NCBI GenBank assembly: GCA_964478075.1
Contig: CAYZGO010000011.1
Span: forward strand, 36,469 to 100,468
DNA from: DAOUEX01 sp034430235
GTDB lineage: Bacteria > Chloroflexota > Anaerolineae > UBA2200
Reading direction: 5' to 3'
Length of the DNA: 64,000 bases
The notes beneath the pieces are model-generated. The model had not been told where the DNA came from and made no database searches. It saw nothing but the letters and a program-made list of their open reading frames with translations. Below are positions 15,176 through 24,178 of the stretch, piece by piece (position 1 is the stretch's first letter; every line of letters begins with the position of its first letter). Made by a program: the position numbers and the translations under genes.

Positions 15176-17037
15176 TCTCCGCAGCGCTTCTGGATTCGAT
15201 CCTGCCTGCTGTGAGCAAGCCAGCCCGCTACACAGGGCACGAATGGAACAGCGTCAGCAAAGATTGGTCACAGGCCAGGGTCAAGATCGCTCTGGCCTAT
15301 CCTGATGTGTACGAAGTGGGCATGTCCAATCTGGGGCTGGCCATCCTCTATGAAATCTTGAACCAGGAGCATGACGTGTTGGCCGAGCGCGTCTACGCGC
15401 CTTGGCTTGATATGGAACGCGCAATGCGCGAGGCTGCACTGCCCTTGTTCTCACTCGAATCGCGCCACCCTCTCCGTGAGTTCGACTTTATCGGGTTCAG
15501 CCTTCAGTACGAGTTGAACTACTCCAATGTGCTGAATATGCTCGACCTGGCCGCTATCCCCCTGTTAGCTTCGCAGCGTACGGACGAGACGTGGCCCCTG
15601 ATTATCGGCGGGGGTAGCTGTACATACAACGCCGAGCCGCTGGCTGACTTTTTTGATTTGTTCGTCATCGGGGAGGGCGAGCAAGTTCTCCTGGAGTTGC
15701 TCGGTCTGTACGGGGAGTTGAAGGACAGCCTCAGTGCAGGGGGCCACTTGAAAGAGGAGTTCCTGTATCAAGCGGCAAGCATTGCTGGCGTCTATGTCCC
15801 CAGTCTGTACAAAGTCAGGTACAATTCTGATGGCACTGTATGTGCCATAGTGCCTGTGAAGGCAAGGGTTGCAGAGAGCATTCGCAAGCGTATTGTCTCC
15901 ATATTGCCTCCGCCGCCGACGAAGCCAGTGGTGCCCTTGGTCAGAGCGGTGCACGATCGGGCCATGGTCGAGATCATGCGCGGCTGCACGCAGGGTTGTC
16001 GGTTCTGTCAGGCAGGAATGATCTATCGTCCGCTGCGTGAGCGGCCCATGGGCGAGATTCTGGAAGCAGTGGATCAACTGCTTGCCAACACCGGATACGA
16101 AGAGGTCGCACTGGTGTCGCTGAGCAGCAGTGACTATACCTGCATCGAGCCCCTTGTGCGGGAATTGAGCACACGCTACGGAGAGCGGCACCTTTCTATT
16201 TCACTGCCCTCTCTGCGTACGGATTCCTTCTCCGTTGAACTGGCACAGGTCATCCAGCGCATACGCAAGACGGGCCTGACCTTTGCTCCTGAGGTGGGCA
16301 GTGAGCGCCTGCGCAAGGTGATTAACAAGAGTGTCACTGCGGATGACCTCCTGCGGACGGCTGAAGCCGCTTATGCCAGTGGGTGGCTGCGCATCAAGCT
16401 GTACTTTATGATAGGATTGCCTACGGAGACGATGGAGGATGTGCTCGCCATCGCTGGCCTGGTAAAGGCCGTGCGAGACGTAGGGCGTCGTTTACGTGGA
16501 AAGCGTGCCCAGGTCAACGTCAGTGTAGGTACTTTTGTCCCCAAGTCGCACACTCCTTTCCAGTGGTTACCTCTGGAGGACAGGGCACAAATCGCAGCCA
16601 GGCAGGATGCTCTCCGTCGGGAGTTGCGCCTTCGTGGTGTGCATTTGAGTTGGTCTGACGAAGCTACCACCTGGCTGGAAGCAGCCCTTTCGAGGGGCGA
16701 CCGCCGGCTTGGGCAGGTCATCATTCGCGCCTGGCAACTGGGGGCCCGCTTTGATGCCTGGAATGAGGCTTTCAAGCCGCAGTTCTGGAGACAGGCCTTC
16801 TCAGAGGCGGGCCTTGATCCCGATTTCTACGCTTCGCGTCAGCGCCCGTTTGAAGAGCTGCTGCCCTGGAGCCACATTGATACTGGAGTCAGCAGCACAT
16901 TTCTGTGGGAGGAGTATCAGCGCAGTCTGTGCGGCGAGAGCACCATTGACTGTCGAGAAGGATGTGTGGACTGCGGCGTGCGCACAGCTTTTGACTTGCG
17001 ATGCTGCCCGCTTGTGGCGAAGGATAGCTGTGAGTGA
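15172..17037 (+). CDS. B12-binding-like radical SAM protein (TIGR03960 type)
   Basis: The 621-residue protein has an N-terminal segment of cobalamin-binding-like fold (about residues 35-190, KIALAYPDVYEVGMSNLGLA, IIGGGSCTYNAEPLADFFD). The radical SAM core follows, with Cys272, Cys276 and Cys279 (RGCTQGCRFCQAG). A C-terminal cysteine-rich region (DCREGCVDCGVR) ends the protein. This matches the radical SAM family usually paired with a DUF2344 protein, either fused or adjacent. Here the partner follows after 3 bases. In many bacteria the pair sits near ribosome or RNase G genes and is thought to act in RNA or ribosome modification, but the reaction is unknown to me. An alternative is a RimO/MiaB-like methylthiotransferase relative. 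Confidence 0.88.
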   Translation: MISAALLDSILPAVSKPARYTGHEWNSVSKDWSQARVKIALAYPDVYEVGMSNLGLAILYEILNQEHDVLAERVYAPWLDMERAMREAALPLFSLESRHPLREFDFIGFSLQYELNYSNVLNMLDLAAIPLLASQRTDETWPLIIGGGSCTYNAEPLADFFDLFVIGEGEQVLLELLGLYGELKDSLSAGGHLKEEFLYQAASIAGVYVPSLYKVRYNSDGTVCAIVPVKARVAESIRKRIVSILPPPPTKPVVPLVRAVHDRAMVEIMRGCTQGCRFCQAGMIYRPLRERPMGEILEAVDQLLANTGYEEVALVSLSSSDYTCIEPLVRELSTRYGERHLSISLPSLRTDSFSVELAQVIQRIRKTGLTFAPEVGSERLRKVINKSVTADDLLRTAEAAYASGWLRIKLYFMIGLPTETMEDVLAIAGLVKAVRDVGRRLRGKRAQVNVSVGTFVPKSHTPFQWLPLEDRAQIAARQDALRRELRLRGVHLSWSDEATTWLEAALSRGDRRLGQVIIRAWQLGARFDAWNEAFKPQFWRQAFSEAGLDPDFYASRQRPFEELLPWSHIDTGVSSTFLWEEYQRSLCGESTIDCREGCVDCGVRTAFDLRCCPLVAKDSCE

Positions 17038-17040
17038 AGT

Positions 17041-17694
17041 ATGAAGATCCCGCAGCGGCTCAGAATCGTCTTTGCCAAGTGTTCTGAGGTGAAGTACATC
17101 TCTCACCTTGACCTGGTGCGCGCCTGGGAGCGGGCGCTGCGGCGTGCCGACGTGGGTTTGGCCTACTCCCATGGTTTCAATCCGCGCCCGAAACTGGTCT
17201 TTGCCTCGGCACTGCCCGTTGGGTTTACTGGCCGTGCGGAGATGGTGGACATCACTCTTCAGCGGCACGTTGAGCTGCGCGATTTTGCGTCCCGTGTCAA
17301 GAATGAGTTGCCGTCTGGCCTGCATCTGGTGAGTGTTGCTGAGGTTTCCAGCGCGCTGCCGCCACTGCCGACCCAGGTTGTTGCTGCAGAGTACGAGGTT
17401 CTCGTCCAAAGCCAGGATGCCTCTGACGAGATACAGGCACGGTTGAGCAGCTTGCTGGCCGCCGAAAGCATACCCAGACGTCGTGAGCGCCCGGGTAGAG
17501 TGCGGGTCTACGATTTGCGTCCCCTTATCAACGAACTGTGGATGATTGGACGGCGCGGAGACGTGCATGTTATTGGTATGCGCTTGCAGGCCGATAAGCG
17601 GGGAACAGGTCGTCCTGATGAGGTGATGGCTGCGCTGGGCATGAGTGGGGCAGTGCGCAGCATCGAAAGGGTGCGGCTCTTTTGCCGTTCGTAG
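17041..17694 (+). CDS. DUF2344 / TIGR03936 radical SAM-associated protein
   Basis: The 217-residue protein opens with RLRIVFAKCSEVKYISHLDL and continues AYSHGFNPRPKLVFASALPVG, the signature of TIGR03936. It lies three bases after the TIGR03960-type radical SAM gene, and the two are commonly fused in other lineages, so they very likely act together. No catalytic residues are obvious; a substrate-recognition role for the radical SAM partner is a reasonable inference. The stop codon lies inside a small palindrome (17691-17716), so a REP-like element has inserted right at the end of the gene and marks the end of the operon. Confidence 0.9.
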   Translation: MKIPQRLRIVFAKCSEVKYISHLDLVRAWERALRRADVGLAYSHGFNPRPKLVFASALPVGFTGRAEMVDITLQRHVELRDFASRVKNELPSGLHLVSVAEVSSALPPLPTQVVAAEYEVLVQSQDASDEIQARLSSLLAAESIPRRRERPGRVRVYDLRPLINELWMIGRRGDVHVIGMRLQADKRGTGRPDEVMAALGMSGAVRSIERVRLFCRS

Positions 17695-17716
17695 TAACGA
17701 CCAAAGTCGTCACTAC
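17691..17716. repeat. GTAGT...ACTAC palindrome overlapping a stop codon
   Basis: GTAGTaACGAC and GTCGTcACTAC form a 26-bp near-palindrome. It is the same type as the longer element at 31133-31188. Confidence 0.7.
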
Positions 17717-17825
17717 AAACATCTTTGTTTGCCAGGCTTTGCCATTCGGGGTAGAATCACCACGGTAATGCGTGGGCAGGAGCTATTCCTGCCCTATCAT
17801 TTGCCTGTGGTTGTCTCTCCGTACC

Positions 17826-17964
17826 GTAGAGACGTTGCATGCAACGTCTCTACAACAAGGCGCGTATGCAACGTCTCTACAACAAGACGCGAGAGGTTGC
17901 ATGCGAAGTCCCTCGTCAAGCGAGGCGAACGGCCGCCATGTGTTTTGTGGGGCAACGTCTCTAC
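17826..17964. repeat. cluster of GTAGAGACG palindromes, simple and composite
   Basis: A perfect 28-bp palindrome lies at 17826-17853, a half-copy at 17866-17880, and a composite form at about 17895-17964. The composite is the reverse complement of the element at 37090-37166, including the inner GAAGTCCCTCGTCAAGCGAG module. No gene is present between 17717 and 18162. Confidence 0.85.
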
Positions 17965-18046
17965 AACAAGACGCGAGACCTCCACGGGAGCGGACGCAGG
18001 CGCCGATTTCAGCGAGAGCCGCTGAACATGAGCCAGTGCTGGACTG

Positions 18047-18115
18047 CCTTTGTCTTTACGCCACCTCTAGCCTTTACGCCTAGAGCCGCAGATGGAAGGT
18101 GTAAACGGCAAGTGC
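18047..18115. repeat. TTTACGCC-family repeat
   Basis: Thirty-nine bases at 18047-18085 are identical to 55329-55367. The motif CTCTAGCCTTTACGCCTAGAG forms a hairpin. Confidence 0.75.
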
Positions 18116-18162
18116 AAGGGAACAGCGAAGAATGCCATTATTCAGAGTAGGAGGTTTTGGTT

Positions 18163-18657
18163 GTGAAGCGCATATGGGCTCCCTGGCGCATGGGGTACAT
18201 ATTGGGTGACAAGCCGCGCAATTGTGTCTTTTGCAAGGCGCTGCAATCAGATGATGACGCGGCAAACTATGTCATATATCGGGATAAAAGGACGGCCTTG
18301 ATGCTCAATCTGTATCCATACATCAATGGGCATATGTTGGTCGTGCCCTACCTTCATGTGGGTGACCTGGTGGACTTAGATGATGAGACCTTGGCCGATA
18401 TGATGTTCTTGACCAGGAAGGGCGTGCAATTGCTGCGCAGGGCGGTGAATCCACACGGTTTCAACATAGGCCTGAACCTCGGCCAGGCTGCTGGTGCAGG
18501 TATTCAGGATCACGTGCACATTCACATTGTGCCCCGCTGGGAGAACGACACAAACTTTATGCCCGTTCTGGGCGACGTGCGCGTCATCGCAGAGTCACTT
18601 GATGATACCTACAGCAAGCTGTTGGCTGCACTGCGCAACGTGGAAGGAGACTCGTAG
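18163..18657 (+). CDS. HIT-family protein (Ap4A phosphorylase/hydrolase-like)
   Basis: I chose the GTG at 18163 because AGGAGG lies 8 bases upstream. The 164-residue protein begins VKRIWAPWRMGYILGDK, has a CVFC zinc-type pair, and carries the histidine triad in GAGIQDHVHIHIVPRW (HVHIH). The APWRM start and the CxxC are typical of bacterial and archaeal HIT proteins related to Ap4A phosphorylase. Such enzymes hydrolyse nucleotide phosphoramides or dinucleoside polyphosphates. It is followed within 10 bases by an MFS transporter, suggesting a two-gene transcript. Confidence 0.9.
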   Translation: MKRIWAPWRMGYILGDKPRNCVFCKALQSDDDAANYVIYRDKRTALMLNLYPYINGHMLVVPYLHVGDLVDLDDETLADMMFLTRKGVQLLRRAVNPHGFNIGLNLGQAAGAGIQDHVHIHIVPRWENDTNFMPVLGDVRVIAESLDDTYSKLLAALRNVEGDS

Positions 18658-18664
18658 GTCACCT

Positions 18665-19981
18665 GTGAACAAGCTTGCTCGAGGTCTGCGAAAAGGGCGC
18701 GAAATTGCATTGCGTTGGTTCGCGCCTGGCGAGGTATCCGTAGAATGGAATATATGGAATCTCTACCGAGAGATTGCCTGGTTTGGCGCATTTGCGGGTG
18801 TATGCAGTACATTCACCGGCGTTTTCACGCTTCGGCTTGGTGGTTCAGACGTTCTGGTAGGACTGCTCACATCTTTGCCGGCCCTCATCAACATCGTCTG
18901 GCAGATCCCTGCTGCGCGTTTGATAGAACGCCAACGGAACATGAGGAAAACCATCCTCGTCTCTGGCTTCTTCCAACGCCTTCCCGCTCTCCTGCTTGCA
19001 CTGGTGCCTGTTTTCCTCAGACGTTTTCAGGCAGCGGCTGTTGTCTGTATCACAGCTCTTGGAACCATCCCCAGTGCGGTCTCTAGTGTTGCCTTCACAG
19101 TGATGCTGGCCGATGTCGTGGAGCCGCGACATCGCGCACACGTGATTAGTGTGCGCCGCGTCTTGTTCTCAGCGGTGACTACAGTTGTTGTTATCGTGGC
19201 GGGCAAGACGCTGGACATCCTGCGATTTCCTACCAGCTATCAACTGATCTTTGCCCTGGCTTTTGCTGCGTCTCTCTTGAGTTTGCACTATCTCGGCTGC
19301 ATTGTCATTCCCGAGCACGAACTTCCTCGACGAGTAGGCCGTCAGGGCGAGCGGCTGGGTCTACGTCGCTCGCTGCAAATGATTCTGGCGCAGCGTGACT
19401 TTGCGCGCTTTGCCCTGGCGTCTTTTTTGTGCCAGTGGGGACTTTCTCTGCCCATTCCTCTCTATGCCATCTATTGGGTCCGCACGCTTCAGATATCTGA
19501 AGGTTGGGTTGGTGCTCTTGCGATGCTCAGCTCGGGAATCACCATGGTTGCCTACTACGCCTGGGGCCGATTGGCCCAAAGGCGCGGCTCGCGCTTTGTG
19601 CTGCTCCTCGGTACCCTGGGTCTTTGCGCCTATCCCATTGGCACTGCACTGAGCACCCACATGGGGCCTCTGCTGATCGTGTCAGCCATCGGTGGCATTG
19701 TGTCGCCAGCATTCAATCTTGGCCTTTTGAACAGTCTGTTGGAAGTCACGCCAGCGGATCGCCGGGCTATGTATCTGGCGCTGTTCAATACGTTAATGAA
19801 TGTTGCTGCGTTCATCAGTCCCTTGCTGGGTACTACATTGGCGGGATGGCTGGGCATTCGCACAGCACTCATGATTGGTGGGGCCATGCGTCTGGCGGGG
19901 TTCCTGGCCTACCTTCGCCTGGTGTCTGGGTCTTTTGACCTGAGAGCAGCGCTGTCGGCATCTTCAAATAGGCAGAAGTAG
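18665..19981 (+). CDS. MFS transporter
   Basis: The likely start is the GTG at 18665 (VNKLARGLRKGREIALRWF), eight bases after the HIT stop. The only ribosome site is AAGGAGA about 15 bases upstream, inside the HIT gene. The protein of about 438 residues has a soluble N-terminal stretch of some 35 residues, then twelve hydrophobic helices with the typical LVGLLTSLPALINIVW and RRAMYLALFNTLMNVAAF segments and a central cytoplasmic loop (RRVGRQGERLGLRRSL). The substrate cannot be predicted. Translational coupling to the HIT gene is likely. Confidence 0.8.
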   Translation: MNKLARGLRKGREIALRWFAPGEVSVEWNIWNLYREIAWFGAFAGVCSTFTGVFTLRLGGSDVLVGLLTSLPALINIVWQIPAARLIERQRNMRKTILVSGFFQRLPALLLALVPVFLRRFQAAAVVCITALGTIPSAVSSVAFTVMLADVVEPRHRAHVISVRRVLFSAVTTVVVIVAGKTLDILRFPTSYQLIFALAFAASLLSLHYLGCIVIPEHELPRRVGRQGERLGLRRSLQMILAQRDFARFALASFLCQWGLSLPIPLYAIYWVRTLQISEGWVGALAMLSSGITMVAYYAWGRLAQRRGSRFVLLLGTLGLCAYPIGTALSTHMGPLLIVSAIGGIVSPAFNLGLLNSLLEVTPADRRAMYLALFNTLMNVAAFISPLLGTTLAGWLGIRTALMIGGAMRLAGFLAYLRLVSGSFDLRAALSASSNRQK

Positions 19982-20007
19982 TCAAATCGCTGCTTTTTGA
20001 GTACAAT
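19979..20007 (+). promoter_or_regulatory. possible promoter, TAGTCA-17-TACAAT
   Basis: The -10 is good (TACAAT, 20002-20007) and the spacing is 17, but the -35 is weak. It would serve the thiolase/acyl-CoA dehydrogenase unit starting at 20077. Confidence 0.35.
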
Positions 20008-20076
20008 GCCCTGGGCGGAAATGGAATACGCCTGCGGCAGTCATACCAATCACATACTTCAAGGAGGAAGCATAAC

Positions 20077-21321
20077 ATGGAAACGAAGCGGCAAGCTTCG
20101 CCCTCGAGTGCTCTAGCCCGAAAGGGCCTCAGACCGAACGCTCGAGGGGTTGTCATCGTCAGTGCGGTGCGGACCGCGGTTGGCCGGTTCCGGGGAGCGT
20201 TGAGCAACGTAACTGCTTCTGAACTGGGAGCGGTGGTCATTCGAGCGGCGATACAGCGCGCAGGCGTTGACCCGCAGCGAATTGACGAAGTGTTGATGGG
20301 GAACGTGGTGCAGGCTGGGCAAGGACAGGCCCCGGCTCGCCAGGCAGCTATCAAGGCCGGGTTGCCGCCAACGGTTGGCGCTACGACCGTCAACAAGATA
20401 TGTGGCTCCGGTCTTAAGACCGTGATGTTTGCTGCGCAGGCCATCATGGTAGGCGACGCCGACATCATCGTTGCCGGTGGCATGGAGAATATGACCCTGG
20501 GGCCTTATCTCTTGCCAAAAGCGCGACAGGGTTATCGGCTTGGCAACGGCGTTATTGTGGACGCCACTGTGCGCGATGGCTTGTGGTGCCCCTTTCAGGA
20601 TCAGCACATGGGCAACGCTGCCGAATGGATAGCCGGCGAGTATGGCCTGACGCGTCAGGAACTCGATGAGTATGCGCTTGGCAGCCACCGTAAGGCCATC
20701 GCTGCCATTCAGGAGGGCAGGTTCAAGGCGGAGATTGAGCCCTTTGAGGTGCCACAGCGGAAGGGCCAGCCGCTCGTCTTTGACACGGACGAATGCCCAC
20801 GGGCTGACACGTCAATGGAGGCGCTTGCACGGCTGCGGCCTGCATTTCAGAAGGGGGGTATGGTCACGGCTGGCAATTCCCCTGGCATCACTGATGGCGC
20901 GGCGGCTGTCGTCGTCATGGGCGAGGATACCGCTTCCGAAGTTGGCATTGAGCCCCTGGCGCGGATCACGGGCTATGATCAGGCTGCCGTGGAACCGCTG
21001 AAGATATTTACTGCGCCCATCTTTGCCGTGCGCAAGGTTTTGCACAAAACGGGCTACAAATTAGAAGACATTGACCTGTTTGAGATAAATGAAGCCTTCG
21101 CTGCGCAGATGCTGGCAGACGGGAGGGCGTTGGGCCTGGACTGGGATAAGGTCAACGTGAACGGTGGCGCAATTGCTCTGGGGCATCCCATCGGGGCCAG
21201 TGGTGCACGCGTCCTGGTTACGTTGATTTACGCCATGCAAGACAGGGGTCTTAAGACGGGGCTGGCCGCGCTTTGCCTTGGTGGTGGTGAGGCCGTGGCG
21301 ATGATCATTGAGATGATGTAG
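20077..21321 (+). CDS. acetyl-CoA C-acetyltransferase (thiolase)
   Basis: The 414-residue enzyme condenses or cleaves acetyl-CoA/acetoacetyl-CoA. Catalytic residues are visible: Cys109 (NKICGSGLKT), the His in NGGAIALGHPIGASGAR and the Cys in LCLGGG. AAGGAGGAA lies 7 bases before the ATG, so the start is firm. Thiolases usually begin directly at the equivalent of VVIVSAVRTAVGRF; here about 22 extra residues (METKRQASPSSALARKGL...) precede it. That extension is encoded by an imperfect palindrome with CTCGAG at both ends, so a repeat may have inserted just after the start codon. It stands before acyl-CoA dehydrogenase, as in butyrate or beta-oxidation operons. Confidence 0.92.
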   Translation: METKRQASPSSALARKGLRPNARGVVIVSAVRTAVGRFRGALSNVTASELGAVVIRAAIQRAGVDPQRIDEVLMGNVVQAGQGQAPARQAAIKAGLPPTVGATTVNKICGSGLKTVMFAAQAIMVGDADIIVAGGMENMTLGPYLLPKARQGYRLGNGVIVDATVRDGLWCPFQDQHMGNAAEWIAGEYGLTRQELDEYALGSHRKAIAAIQEGRFKAEIEPFEVPQRKGQPLVFDTDECPRADTSMEALARLRPAFQKGGMVTAGNSPGITDGAAAVVVMGEDTASEVGIEPLARITGYDQAAVEPLKIFTAPIFAVRKVLHKTGYKLEDIDLFEINEAFAAQMLADGRALGLDWDKVNVNGGAIALGHPIGASGARVLVTLIYAMQDRGLKTGLAALCLGGGEAVAMIIEMM

Positions 21322-21360
21322 ACAGGGGGAGTCTCCCCCAATTGCCTTGATATGCCTTAT

Positions 21361-21560
21361 CACCGCAGAGAGAGCCGCGCCGTCAAAGAGATGCCGGCCG
21401 TTCGTGCTCTGCATGCCCTCGCTTTGCATGCCCTCGCCGTGCATGCCCTGCGGGCGACGGGCGACGGGCGACCGCCACGATGGGGGACGCTTTGCAGCCC
21501 CGTCTAACAGACGCCGGCCGTTCGCCCCGCTTGACGGGGGACGCTTCGCAGAGAACGCTG
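21361..21560. repeat. composite repeat between thiolase and acyl-CoA dehydrogenase genes
   Basis: The stretch starts with CACCGCAGAG, then holds several GCATGCCCT modules and a CCCCGCTTGACGGGG hairpin. It contains no gene and combines modules of at least three families seen elsewhere in the window. Confidence 0.7.
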
Positions 21561-21609
21561 CGAAAACCCAAGGTACGTAGATTTGATCTAGCCAAAAGGA
21601 GCTGGGAAA

Positions 21610-22749
21610 ATGGATCTCACCTTCACGGAAGAGCAGGAGATGATGCGCAAGATGGTGCGGGACTTTGCGCAAAAGGAAGTGGCTCCTATCGCGGCAGAGA
21701 TAGACGAAAAGGGCGAGGTGCCGTTTGACAACATCAAGAAGATGGGTCAGCTAGGCCTGCTGGGGCTTACTGTCTCTGAGAAGTACGGCGGCGGTGGAGC
21801 GGATGCCATCAGCTACGTGATTGCCATTGAAGAACTGGCGAAGGCCTGTGCCTCAACAGCAATTTTCATGGCTGTGCAGAACTCGCTCGTTTGCGGCGGC
21901 ATTGAAAAGTTCGGCACGGAGGAGCAGAAAGAAAAGTTCCTCAAGCCCCTGGCGCGTGGTGACAAGCTCGGCGCCTTTGCGCTCACCGAGCCGGGAGCAG
22001 GCTGTGACGTGTCAGTGCTGCAAACCGTCGCTGTGCGCGATGGCGATGCCTACGTCATCTACGGCAGCAAGCGCTTCATTACCAATGGCGGGTTTGCCGA
22101 TATTGTTATTCTCTTCGCCATGACCGACAAGGCCCAGCGGCATCGGGGTATCAGCGCCTTTATCCTTGAGAAAGGAAGCAAAGGCTTTTCCGTGGGCAAA
22201 GAAGAGAACAAGATGGGCATCCGTGGCACCAATACCAGTGAGTTGATCTTTGATGACGTGCGTCTTCCCGCTGCCAACCGCTTGGGCGACGAAGGCCAAG
22301 GCTTCAAGATTGCCATGATTGCGCTGGACGCAGGCCGTGTCGGTGTGGCGGCGCAGGCGGTTGGTATCGCACAGGCCGCCTATGACGCTGCACTGAAGTA
22401 CAGCAAGGAGCGTATGCAGTTTGGGAAGCTCATCTGCACGTTCCAGGCCATACAATGGATGCTCGCCGACATGGCCACGCGCATTGAAGCAGCTCGTCTG
22501 CTGACTTGGAACGCCGCGCTGAAGAAAGAGTCAGGTGAGCGCTTCAGCAAAGAAGCGGCTATGGCCAAGCTCTTTGCCTCTGAGACAGCAGTGTGGGTTA
22601 CGAATCGCGCTGTGCAAATCCATGGCGGTTACGGGTATATGAAGGAATACTCGGTTGAGCGCAACTACCGTGATGCCAAGATCACGGAGATATACGAGGG
22701 CACGAACGAGGTTCAGAGGATGGTCATCGCGGCCAGCATTCTCAGATAG
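21610..22749 (+). CDS. acyl-CoA dehydrogenase (short-chain type)
   Basis: The 379-residue flavoenzyme has the complete family architecture. FTEEQEMMRKMVRDFA opens the N-terminal helical domain, FALTEPGAGCDVS is the FAD-binding strand region, and the C-terminal helical domain contains QIHGGYGYMKEYSVERNYRD. The catalytic base is Glu363 in ITEIYEGTNEVQRM, the position used by short-chain (butyryl-CoA) dehydrogenases. AAAGGAG lies 9 bases upstream. It oxidises acyl-CoA to enoyl-CoA, or runs in reverse with electron bifurcation if an EtfAB partner exists; none is in this window. The context with thiolase, Ptb and Buk suggests C4 metabolism. Confidence 0.93.
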   Translation: MDLTFTEEQEMMRKMVRDFAQKEVAPIAAEIDEKGEVPFDNIKKMGQLGLLGLTVSEKYGGGGADAISYVIAIEELAKACASTAIFMAVQNSLVCGGIEKFGTEEQKEKFLKPLARGDKLGAFALTEPGAGCDVSVLQTVAVRDGDAYVIYGSKRFITNGGFADIVILFAMTDKAQRHRGISAFILEKGSKGFSVGKEENKMGIRGTNTSELIFDDVRLPAANRLGDEGQGFKIAMIALDAGRVGVAAQAVGIAQAAYDAALKYSKERMQFGKLICTFQAIQWMLADMATRIEAARLLTWNAALKKESGERFSKEAAMAKLFASETAVWVTNRAVQIHGGYGYMKEYSVERNYRDAKITEIYEGTNEVQRMVIAASILR

Positions 22750-22893
22750 GCGGGGTGATGAACCGGCTGCCCAAGAGCAGTCACAAGTCAGCCCAATGGG
22801 AGCATAGCCAATACGCTCTGGCGGTGTTGCAGTTGTATGAGGAAGCTAGGCCCATCACGGCGAGCGCGTTCGGCTGATCCGCGTTGAGGCACG

Positions 22894-23037
22894 CTGGGTG
22901 TAGAGACGTAGCATACTGGGTGTAGAGACGTAGCATGCCGGGTGTAGAGACGTACCCTGCTGGGTGTAGAGACGTACCCTGCTGGGTGTAGAGACGTAGC
23001 ATGCTGGGTGTAGAGACGTAGCATGCTACGTCTCTAC
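22894..23037. repeat. six-unit 22-bp tandem array ending in a full palindrome
   Basis: Units of the form CTGGGTGTAGAGACGTAGCA plus two more bases start at 22894, 22916, 22938, 22960, 22982 and 23004, exactly 22 bases apart. Units 3 to 5 vary slightly (for example GTACCC). After the last unit comes the opposing arm, giving a perfect 28-bp palindrome at 23010-23037. There are no spacers, so it is not a CRISPR array. Confidence 0.9.
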
Positions 23038-23055
23038 GACACGAACGCTTAGGAG

Positions 23056-24168
23056 TTGAGAGGCAAGTTGAACTGGAGCCTCGCTGATGGCTCTGAACTG
23101 ACTTTGCGGGATGCCGTGCCCTACTTCTGTGCCGCGGTCGTTGTTCTGTGGGGGGCCTATCGGCTGTACAGGTGGCTGCGCGAGCGTGCTGAGCGTCGTC
23201 AGATACAGCTCCTTTCGCAAAGCTGGCAGGCAGGGTACGACCTGGTTCAGCAGCGCAAATGGCCGGAGGCGGTAGCTGCCCTGGATAGGGCGCTGGCCCT
23301 TGTTCAACACGAGCCGGGCTTAGCGGCGGAGCTGCACTTCCACAAGGGTTATGCACTTGAGCAAACGCAGCAGCTAGAGCAGGCTGTGTGCGAATACGCT
23401 GCGTGTCGGGCCTCTGAAGCAGGTCGGCTGCTGCGCAAGTACAGTCCCGTTGCAGCTTTTCGTCATGGCCATGTCCTGACCCAGCTTGAGCGCTGGGAGG
23501 AGGCTGAAAAACAGTTACAACAGACCGTCGAAGAGGCGACTCGCATTCCACTGCCGGAGCTTGCTCTGAACGCTTTGCGCATCCTGCTGGAAGTCTACCA
23601 GGCTGCGCGCCGCTACGCGGAAGCGGCTGACTGTGCGAGGGAGGCTTTGCGTCTTGCGCGTAGCCTAGGAGACGAATCATCGCAGGCCTTCATTTTCGAC
23701 ACGGCAGGAGACATTTGTGTAGCGCTTGGGCAGCCGGAAGATGCGCTGCACTACTATGAGCAAAGCCTGGATTTGTTTCGCAAGCTCGGTCGTGCACGTG
23801 CCGAGTTGGTAGTAAAGCAAGACATTGGCAAGCTCTACCAAGGGCGCGGTGAGTGGGACAAAGCATTCACCTGGCTCCACGCCTGTCTGCGTGAGGGAGA
23901 GTACACCCAGGATCTGAACAGTCAGGCACAAATCTGCTACGAGATCGCCTGCTTGCACATCAGCAATGGAGGCCTTGGGGAAGCGGCCAGCTTCTTGGAG
24001 CGGAGCCTGGCGTTGTTTCGCCAGGTGCAGGACAAAGCAAGTGCCGAGAAAGTGGGGCGCACGATGATGGGGCTTGGCCTCATGCTGCACCGCCAGGCTA
24101 CCGCAGATCAGATGACTTTCCGGGACATCGAGCGTGGTAGTGCCAAGTCGAAGGAAGGAGAGGAGTAG
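23056..24168 (+). CDS. TPR-repeat protein with an N-terminal membrane anchor
   Basis: The start is uncertain: TTG codons at 23056 and 23068 are both possible, with AGGAG just before the first. The product of about 370 residues has one transmembrane helix at about residues 22-40 (VPYFCAAVVVLWGAYRLYRW) followed by a cytoplasmic stretch of six or more tetratricopeptide repeats (for example KWPEAVAALDRALALVQ, RWEEAEKQLQQTVEEA, QPEDALHYYEQSLDLFRKLG). TPR units mediate protein-protein contacts. It lies between acyl-CoA dehydrogenase and the carboxyltransferase gene, 10 bases before the latter, so it is probably co-transcribed. Its role in acyl-CoA metabolism, if any, is unknown. Confidence 0.8.
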   Translation: MRGKLNWSLADGSELTLRDAVPYFCAAVVVLWGAYRLYRWLRERAERRQIQLLSQSWQAGYDLVQQRKWPEAVAALDRALALVQHEPGLAAELHFHKGYALEQTQQLEQAVCEYAACRASEAGRLLRKYSPVAAFRHGHVLTQLERWEEAEKQLQQTVEEATRIPLPELALNALRILLEVYQAARRYAEAADCAREALRLARSLGDESSQAFIFDTAGDICVALGQPEDALHYYEQSLDLFRKLGRARAELVVKQDIGKLYQGRGEWDKAFTWLHACLREGEYTQDLNSQAQICYEIACLHISNGGLGEAASFLERSLALFRQVQDKASAEKVGRTMMGLGLMLHRQATADQMTFRDIERGSAKSKEGEE

Positions 24169-24178
24169 GGCAGCATCT

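Noticed and set aside
22894..23037. A CRISPR array, because of the regularly spaced repeats.
   Set aside because: The repeats are directly adjacent with a 22-bp period and no spacers, and no cas gene is in the window.
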